Below, piece by piece: positions 61,301 through 64,000 of a stretch of 64,000 nucleotides of DNA. The DNA is from Antedon mediterranea (lineage: Eukaryota > Echinodermata > Crinoidea > Comatulida > Antedonidae). The translations under genes and the position numbers were made by a program. A model generated the notes under the pieces. That model was not told the DNA's origin and did no database searches. It was given only the letters and a program-made list of their open reading frames with translations. Position 1 is the first letter of the stretch; each line of letters opens with the position of its first letter. The stretch spans positions 25,710,365-25,774,364 of the forward strand of contig NC_092678.1 in the NCBI RefSeq assembly GCF_964355755.1, written 5' to 3'.

Positions 61301-61326
61301 TTACAGGAGGCCCATTGTCTGTCGGG
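30999..61326 (+). CDS. Filamin (actin cross-linking protein), 5' part, at least 20 constitutive exons
   Basis: Twenty exons (30999 to 61326) splice in frame into 1799 codons; the gene runs off the window. Domains: acidic N-terminus (about 45 residues), CH1 ([18 protein letters not shown], an actin-binding surface), CH2 ([14 protein letters not shown]), then 14 filamin Ig repeats, each with a [GA]xG[VIL] strand A, AGxG, an NGDGT/DNKDGT turn and IPxSPF at its end. Filamins cross-link F-actin and scaffold integrins and signalling proteins at the cell cortex. Vertebrate filamins have 24 repeats, so about ten more plus the dimerisation repeat should lie downstream. Compared with the vertebrate order as I remember it, the repeat equivalent to human 7 is missing. 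Oddities: a disordered insert in repeat 9 and three cassette exons before repeat 14. Which vertebrate paralogue (FLNA/B/C) it matches is not meaningful here. Confidence 0.97.
32895..33036. mobile_element. MITE family 1 copy
   Basis: TIRs AAGCTCTGTCTACACTATC and GTGGACAGAGCTTA. The core has TGATGTGCCCAAATATGG. Confidence 0.85.
34601..35652. mobile_element. piggyBac-like MITE, 1.05 kb
   Basis: Flanked on both sides by TTAA (34597-34600, 35653-35656), with TIRs CACTTTGACTGCCA and TGGCAGTCAAAGTG. TTAA target duplication plus this end is typical of piggyBac. Near the left end, AAACGAAGATCTTCGTTTTT-like palindromes occur twice. No transposase. Confidence 0.88.
36955..37731. mobile_element. PIF/Harbinger-like non-autonomous element, copy 1
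   Basis: TIRs GGTCGTGTTTATACAACAC and GTGTTGTATAAACGCGCCC (inverted), flanked by TTA on both sides. A 3-bp TTA/TWA target fits PIF/Harbinger. The internal frame [18 protein letters not shown] could be a remnant of a transposase-region start, but this is speculative. Confidence 0.8.
38027..38807. mobile_element. PIF/Harbinger-like non-autonomous element, copy 2
   Basis: Almost identical to 36955-37731, same orientation, 295 bp downstream. Differences seen are small indels (an extra CTC, TATA for TA) and single bases. Left flank TTA, right flank TTG. Confidence 0.85.
38874..38982. mobile_element. MITE family 1 copy
   Basis: TIRs AAGCTCTGTCTACAATATC and GATATTGTAGACAGAGCTTT. Shorter (109 bp) than most copies. 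Confidence 0.85.
39410..39720. repeat. Two-copy direct duplication in filamin intron 1
   Basis: AAAGGTCCGGTGAATACAT and GAAGGTCCGGTATATACAT head copies about 180 bp apart, each followed by AATAAACCATTG and ATCATTGCATCAG. Confidence 0.7.
40425..40585. repeat. Degenerate tandem repeat, four copies
   Basis: Units of about 45 bp share GTATA[TG]AGTGGGTT, GGACGTCA and CATTTACTTGTG. Confidence 0.7.
41750..42013 (+). CDS. Filamin exon 2: CH1 end, linker, CH2 start
   Basis: Acceptor TACTACAG|AT. Encodes [20 protein letters not shown], an acidic linker, [13 protein letters not shown] and LVDACAP. Phase 1 to 1. Confidence 0.96.
42141..42287. mobile_element. MITE family 1 copy in filamin intron 2
   Basis: TIRs AAGCTCTGTCTACACTATC and AATAGTGTAGATAAAGCTTT. 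The core has TGATGTGCCCATATATGG. Confidence 0.85.
42472..42569 (+). CDS. Filamin exon 3: CH2
   Basis: Acceptor TTAATAG|GT, donor CACAG|GTAAGT. Encodes [19 protein letters not shown] to WLNVPQ. Phase 1 to 0. Confidence 0.96.
43950..44270. repeat. Two-copy direct duplication, about 160 bp
   Basis: Both copies start TACAGAATTTAAGGAATTTC and contain TATAGTGTAATGTACCTGA, AATTAAAACATTAACTACTA and TTTTTCAAGATAAACTT. Confidence 0.85.
45199..45303. repeat. Exact tandem duplication, about 50 bp
   Basis: ATTCATTGTAGTTTAACCGC then AATGATATATCCTGGGTTATC occurs twice head to tail. Confidence 0.9.
46060..46162. repeat. Tandem duplication, about 48 bp
   Basis: TTTAAATGCTTTAGAAAGATT then GATATGATGTAAATTAAATGC occurs twice. 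Confidence 0.9.
46310..46410. repeat. Tandem repeat of about 28 bp, four to five copies
   Basis: Units AAAAAGTACC[CA]TAGAAATCT plus CATTGT. Confidence 0.85.
47143..47271 (+). CDS. Filamin exon 4: CH2 end
   Basis: Acceptor TCTTGCAG|TT, donor AAGAAA|GTAAGT. Encodes [20 protein letters not shown] to [13 protein letters not shown]. Phase 0. Confidence 0.96.
47506..47721 (+). CDS. Filamin exon 5: Ig repeat 1
   Basis: Encodes [13 protein letters not shown] to PKLVGVHT. Phase 0 to 0. Donor ATACG|GTAAGT. Confidence 0.96.
47800..47968. mobile_element. Small MITE in filamin intron 5
   Basis: TIRs GGCCAATTTACACAGAC and GTCTGTGTAAATTGGCC, flanked by TTTAA on both sides (47795-47799, 47969-47973). 169 bp. 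Confidence 0.85.
48017..48179 (+). CDS. Filamin exon 6: end of repeat 1, start of repeat 2
   Basis: Acceptor TCAACAG|GT. Encodes [17 protein letters not shown] and [19 protein letters not shown]. The donor is GCTG|GTAAAT, phase 1. Confidence 0.95.
48521..48721 (+). CDS. Filamin exon 7: repeat 2
   Basis: Acceptor TTGCTTAG|GT. Encodes [16 protein letters not shown] to [11 protein letters not shown]. Phase 1 to 1. Confidence 0.96.
48899..49036 (+). CDS. Filamin exon 8: repeat 3, first half
   Basis: Acceptor TTTTTCAG|AA. Encodes [17 protein letters not shown] to LKVHIIGP. Phase 1 to 1. Confidence 0.94.
49037..50763. other. Filamin intron 8, 1.7 kb
   Basis: No required exon: exons 8 and 9 join correctly without one. 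A 37-nt GT/AG-bounded segment (about 50268-50297) was considered and set aside. Confidence 0.6.
50764..51030 (+). CDS. Filamin exon 9: repeat 3 end, repeat 4 start
   Basis: Acceptor TTGCCTAG|GT. Encodes [18 protein letters not shown], then [17 protein letters not shown] to NGANGAL. Phase 1 to 1. Confidence 0.96.
51096..51393. repeat. 74-bp tandem repeat, nearly four copies
   Basis: Units carry ACCATGTAAACCAAACATG, TTGTCTTTATATGCTTACTG and AAAACAATAAGTAGTTTG. Copies start 74 bp apart (51107, 51181, 51255, 51329 for the TTGTCTTTA motif). Filamin intron 9. Confidence 0.93.
51394..52074. other. Rest of filamin intron 9
   Basis: No recognisable element or exon. Confidence 0.5.
52075..52268 (+). 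CDS. Filamin exon 10: repeat 4 end
   Basis: Acceptor ACTTTTAG|GT. Encodes [20 protein letters not shown] to DTNDFDAGK. Phase 1 to 0. Confidence 0.96.
52448..52711 (+). CDS. Filamin exon 11: repeat 5
   Basis: Acceptor ACCCGTAG|GT. Encodes [18 protein letters not shown] to VSIPKSPFR. Phase 0 to 0. Confidence 0.96.
53002..53119 (+). CDS. Filamin exon 12: repeat 6, first half
   Basis: Acceptor CTTGTATAG|AT. Encodes [19 protein letters not shown] to CEEAGK. Phase 0 to 1. Confidence 0.95.
53245..53487 (+). CDS. Filamin exon 13: repeat 6 end, repeat 7 start
   Basis: Acceptor TTATTTTAG|GA. Encodes [17 protein letters not shown] to [12 protein letters not shown], then [13 protein letters not shown]. 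Phase 1 to 1. Confidence 0.95.
53969..55288 (+). CDS. Filamin exon 14: repeats 7, 8 and 9 with large insert, start of repeat 10
   Basis: A 1320-nt exon, much longer than its neighbours. Repeat 7 ends [12 protein letters not shown]. Repeat 8 runs from [15 protein letters not shown] to [11 protein letters not shown]. Repeat 9 runs from [15 protein letters not shown] to [11 protein letters not shown], is interrupted by about 159 disordered residues (54586-55062), and resumes at [15 protein letters not shown] to [10 protein letters not shown]. Donor CCGG|GTAAAG. Phase 1 to 1. Confidence 0.93.
54586..55062 (+). repeat. Repetitive disordered insert in filamin Ig repeat 9 (coding)
   Basis: About 159 residues, rich in Asp, Glu, Pro, Ser and Lys. 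Degenerate units of about 22-28 residues can be aligned on [DN]-x-x-V-x-E-[DE]-x-[IL]-x-A/S followed by P-x-x-[FL]-S-x-[KQ]-[WL]: for example [51 protein letters not shown] and [15 protein letters not shown]. Confidence 0.75.
55289..56295. other. Filamin intron 14
   Basis: About 1 kb, AT-rich, no exon or repeat recognised. Confidence 0.6.
56296..56802 (+). CDS. Filamin exon 15: repeats 10 and 11
   Basis: Acceptor ATATACAG|AG. Encodes [17 protein letters not shown] to VGKSPYNI, then [16 protein letters not shown] to DAPIP. Phase 1 to 1. Confidence 0.96.
56917..57087 (+). CDS. Filamin exon 16: repeat 11 end, repeat 12 start
   Basis: Acceptor GTAAATTAG|GA. Encodes [18 protein letters not shown] to CTILPER. 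Phase 1 to 1. Confidence 0.95.
57477..57603 (+). CDS. Filamin exon 17: repeat 12
   Basis: Acceptor TGTTTCAG|CT, donor GGAAG|GTTAGT. Encodes [17 protein letters not shown] to KHVPG. Cys-rich for a filamin repeat ([11 protein letters not shown]). Phase 1 to 2. Confidence 0.94.
57707..57852. mobile_element. MITE family 1 copy in filamin intron 17
   Basis: Left TIR AAGCTCTGTCCACACTATC. The right end is diverged (CATAAAGCTTAAAACTATT). The core has AATGTGCCCAAATATG. Confidence 0.75.
57947..58103 (+). CDS. Filamin exon 18: repeat 12 end, repeat 13 start
   Basis: Acceptor TTCTTGCAG|CC. Encodes [19 protein letters not shown] to APLAISIV. Phase 2 to 0. Confidence 0.95.
58150..58553. repeat. Diverged duplications in filamin intron 18
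   Basis: GATCACCCGTTTCATT followed by AACTGATATTAAGAT occurs at about 58178 and 58304. GTATGCATA[AG]AAAGGTGC followed by ACCTGTAATGT occurs at about 58231 and 58503. Confidence 0.75.
58554..58743 (+). CDS. Filamin exon 19: repeat 13 end
   Basis: Acceptor ATTGTTTAG|GA. Encodes [18 protein letters not shown] to [17 protein letters not shown]. The donor is GTGG|GTAAGT, phase 1. Confidence 0.95.
59257..59295 (+). CDS. Filamin cassette exon a (39 nt)
   Basis: Acceptor CACAAACAG|GA, donor AAATG|GTAAGA. Phase 1 to 1, encoding [12 protein letters not shown] between flanking glycines. Skipping or including it keeps the frame. Confidence 0.75.
59603..59754. mobile_element. MITE family 1 copy between filamin cassette exons a and b
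   Basis: Ends AAGCCTTGTCTACATTATC and TTTGATAGTGTAGACAGAGC. The core has TGATGTGCCCATATATGG. It ends about 58 bp upstream of cassette exon b. Confidence 0.85.
59813..59914 (+). CDS. Filamin cassette exon b (102 nt, Thr-rich)
   Basis: Acceptor CCACACCAG|GT, donor CACAA|GTAAGG. Phase 1 to 1. Encodes [19 protein letters not shown] followed by a TTTTR-type repeat. The start aligns with cassette exon a (x-x-S-G-x-x-x-I-P-V-[KR]), so the two look like a duplicated pair. Confidence 0.75.
60410..60460 (+). CDS. Filamin cassette exon c (51 nt)
   Basis: Acceptor TTTATGTAG|TT, donor GTCAG|GTAAAC. Phase 1 to 1, encoding [16 protein letters not shown]. Weaker than a and b because it has no homologue I recognise. 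Confidence 0.5.
61076..61326 (+). CDS. Filamin exon (repeat 14), last seen in the window
   Basis: Acceptor TTTAATAG|GA, donor TCGGG|GTAAGT. Encodes [19 protein letters not shown] to ITGGPLSVG, matching the vertebrate repeat 15 region (IGEETVITV). Phase 1 to 0, so the gene continues past 64000. Confidence 0.95.
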
Positions 61327-64000
61327 GTAAGTCTTAAATCTTTTGTTTTAATGAAATTGATATTATTAATTGAATAAAGAATGCCCTGCAATGTAGTACG
61401 CATTAAACAAAATACAATAAATGACATAAATAAAACATTCATATTTGTCAGTGCAAATGTAATTTAGTTAAGTAGCATCAATACATTAATGTGCTGTGCA
61501 TGTACTACTATTATAACATTAATTCATGTTGAATGAAACCGAATGTAATTCATACACATAAATTGTGTCAAATTGCTTTTAAGTTGATATGTAAAACTAC
61601 ATTAATGAATTAACTAGATTTATGGAGTTGTTATAGCGGACTTTAATGGAACTAAAATGAGTATGCAACTTTAGTAGTGAAGAACTAATTAATAATCCAG
61701 TCTAATATGCCCTTAATTTGTTTCAGTAATTATTTTTTGTATCATAAAAAAAATAATTATTAATTATATCAAGGTTGTATTTTGTGTATGTAATTTTAAG
61801 TTAGTTCATGAATACAACATCCTTAATTTATTTCAGTCAATATTTTTAGTATTATAAAAAAAGAAATTATTAATTACAATATTCAATACAAATTATCAAA
61901 ATTATTCAATTCATTTGTTTCAACCAAATCAAATTGTAAGTTTAGTCCATGAATACAACATCAAAACAACAATGATAGTACAAAAGCTTGTATACTACAC
62001 CTCTCTCCATATATGGTAGTTGTGTAACATCTTGGTTGTCCATAGGGATATGTCTGATGTATTAGGTTCCAGTGTCTTGACATTATATTAACCTGATCTG
62101 TGTCATAATCAACACCTTAATTAAGTACCGATTAATCTTTAATTGGTCAAAGTTTGTTTAAGTCGAGTCAAAGCCCCTGGCACGTGCCTCCAGTACACAA
62201 AATTTGTTTTTCTAAGAAAGTGATAAAAAAAATGAACATTGATTTAATGAACTTAGAATAATGTTTAGTTTGCTGAGCTGTCTAGTTGAGTAACGAATAG
62301 CATTACTAATATTTAGTTTGCTGAGCTGTCTAGTTGAATAACGAATAGCATTACTAATGTTTAGTTTGCCGAGCTGTCTAGTTGAATAACGAATAGCATT
62401 ACTAATGTTTAGTTTGCTGAGCTGTCTAGTTGAATAACGAGTAGCATTACTAATGTTTAGTTTGCTGAGCTGTCTAGTTGAATAACGAATAGCATTACTA
62501 ATGTTTAGTTTTCTGAGATGTCTAGTTGAATAACGAATAGCATTACGATTTTGAACAAATGTCAAATTTTTTCAAAATGATGCTGGATTGTTATAATATA
62601 TTTTAGCACAAAATGTTTTGCTTTTACCTTTATAATATGAGCGAGTGATGTGAAATCAATTTTATAATAAACTTAATTCTTTGATATTTAACTGCTGCTG
62701 AGCAATGAACAATAATATTATATTCTTACATCAGCAGGCAAAACAAACCAGAAATGCGTTGTCAAATAATTGTTATTAGTTTAACAGCAGTGTGCTTGTT
62801 AGCATTACTCCCTCCTACCACACTCACCTCTTAATAGGTGTAAACAAGGTACTAGTAGTCTAGGGTTATCATACTCCTAATGTGTAAATTAACCGTGACA
62901 GATTGAAATTCTTTCTTGAAATTAGTAGTGGTGAACCATCATTAAGTCTGTCGTCCGTCAACATCTCTTTCAATAACTGTGCGTCTCCAATTATCGTTGT
63001 GTCGCAAACCTTATAGGGATCTCTGCCCTCTCTGTTTTATTTTCAGCGCTTATGAATTTATAAACTCCTCTTAGTGATTTATGTTCTTAGATATGTATAT
63101 GTTTTTATGACTATGGATATTGAGTAGCCTTTTGTAGATAGCAGCCACACAAATTTATACAGAAAATCGTATGCTAGTATTGGTACCTGGAAAGGTAAAT
63201 CACAAGATATAATGATGAAGGATCAGATAAAGTTAATAAATTCAAAATTTTACTTTCCTTGCAAATTTTTTTCTTTATTAGCAAAAAAATACAAATATAC
63301 ACAATCTGAGAAGGCAAGGAATAACCACAGTTTAAAATAAAACTTTGACCCACCGGCTGGTTACTCCATCACAGAGGGTTGTAAATATGCATGTAATTTG
63401 TTGAACAATAAACTTAATATGTAACATAAACTTTGTCAAATTAACCTTAATTAAAACAACTTGTTAAACTTCAATCAAATTAAATTACAGTCTATTACTT
63501 GTTTGATTAGCGCCACCCGCTAAAGCAACCGTAGGTTTTAACAGGCCAGGTACGGTACCAGTTAACTGCTTCCGGAATTTCCCCTTTAAAACCGCTAACT
63601 CTATACTGCTGGCATTCCATTGGCTATTAGAGTCTTTTAAACACATTTTGGCATTTGAGCTATGTCCAGGATGACTATACTACACCACCATTTAAGGCTA
63701 CAAGCCTAGAACTATGGAGCTAGGCCGCCAGGGGCTGATGAAAGCACGACATAGTCAGGGTGTAAACTGATATGCTAACTACATCATCTTCCAGTCATTA
63801 CAACCAGTAGGGGGCTAAACTTCTCAAATTTAATCTCAACTATTATGTTTTTTTTAATGTTTATTATTGTTTGATTATGCATTGTATGATGAAAACAAAG
63901 TACTTATATGAATGTGTATCTTAGTTATTATTGTGTTTATTAATTTGTCAATAATGATCAATCAAGCGTTTAATTTTAAATAAACATGATTGACGTTTAG
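61327..64000. other. Filamin intron after repeat 14, to the window end
   Basis: No further filamin exon was recognised, although the gene must continue. Contains a 48-bp minisatellite and AT-rich duplications (TTAATTTATTTCAGT[CA]A near 61710 and 61825). Confidence 0.6.
62260..62547. repeat. 48-bp minisatellite, six copies
   Basis: Units ATGTTTAGTTTGCTGAGCTG plus TCTAGTTGAATAACGAATAG and CATTACTA, 48 bp apart. Because 48 is a multiple of three, a minus-strand frame stays open across it; this is a repeat artefact, not a gene. Confidence 0.95.

Noticed and set aside
62212-62565. 117-codon minus-strand repeat protein
   Set aside because: The frame is open only because the minisatellite unit is 48 bp (16 codons). 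It lies in a filamin intron with no supporting features.

Overview
This is eukaryotic nuclear DNA: AT-rich, intron-rich, and dense in small terminal-inverted-repeat (TIR) transposons and minisatellites. Protein similarity (filamin and PSMD6 close to the vertebrate forms) together with frequent AGGCCT/TAGGCCTA runs suggests an invertebrate deuterostome, probably an echinoderm. That assignment is an inference; nothing in the window names the species. All gene models were built by hand from open frames, GT/AG sites, phase agreement between exons and remembered family sequences. Layout: (1) 1-134 is the 3' end of a plus-strand gene. (2) 1.8-6.6 kb, minus strand, is a secreted cysteine-rich protein made of four alternating pairs of two VWC-like modules, one module per exon, with intron phases that strictly alternate 1 and 2. 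(3) 7.7-9.2 kb carries tRNA-Ser(TGA) and tRNA-Pro(CGG) on the minus strand, with an 0.8 kb TIR element between them. (4) 9.3-15.8 kb, plus strand, is a complete eight-exon PSMD6 (Rpn7) gene for the 19S proteasome lid. Its last intron holds an antisense, apparently intact Penelope-like retroelement with a 12-bp target-site duplication. Just after the PSMD6 stop codon, the end of the gene is tandemly repeated four times. (5) 17.7-19.1 kb is a hAT-like non-autonomous transposon. (6) 19.5-22.9 kb, plus strand, is a SMIM29-like single-pass membrane protein with an unusual signal peptide and Ser/Thr-rich ectodomain. (7) 22.9-30.7 kb is intergenic, dominated by a 37-bp minisatellite of about 25 copies. 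(8) 31.0-61.3 kb, plus strand, is the 5' part of a filamin gene: actin-binding CH1-CH2 domains and 14 immunoglobulin-like filamin repeats, continuing past the window. Filamin shows two unusual features. One is a disordered, internally repetitive insert of about 159 residues inside the ninth Ig repeat. The other is a cluster of three in-frame cassette exons (39, 102 and 51 nt) at the start of the fourteenth. The genes belong to unrelated pathways (extracellular matrix or secreted, proteasome, membrane, actin cytoskeleton), and no operon-like or functional cluster is evident. The introns host at least seven transposon families: two MITE families with several copies each, and hAT-like, piggyBac-like, PIF/Harbinger-like and unclassified TIR elements, plus the Penelope element.
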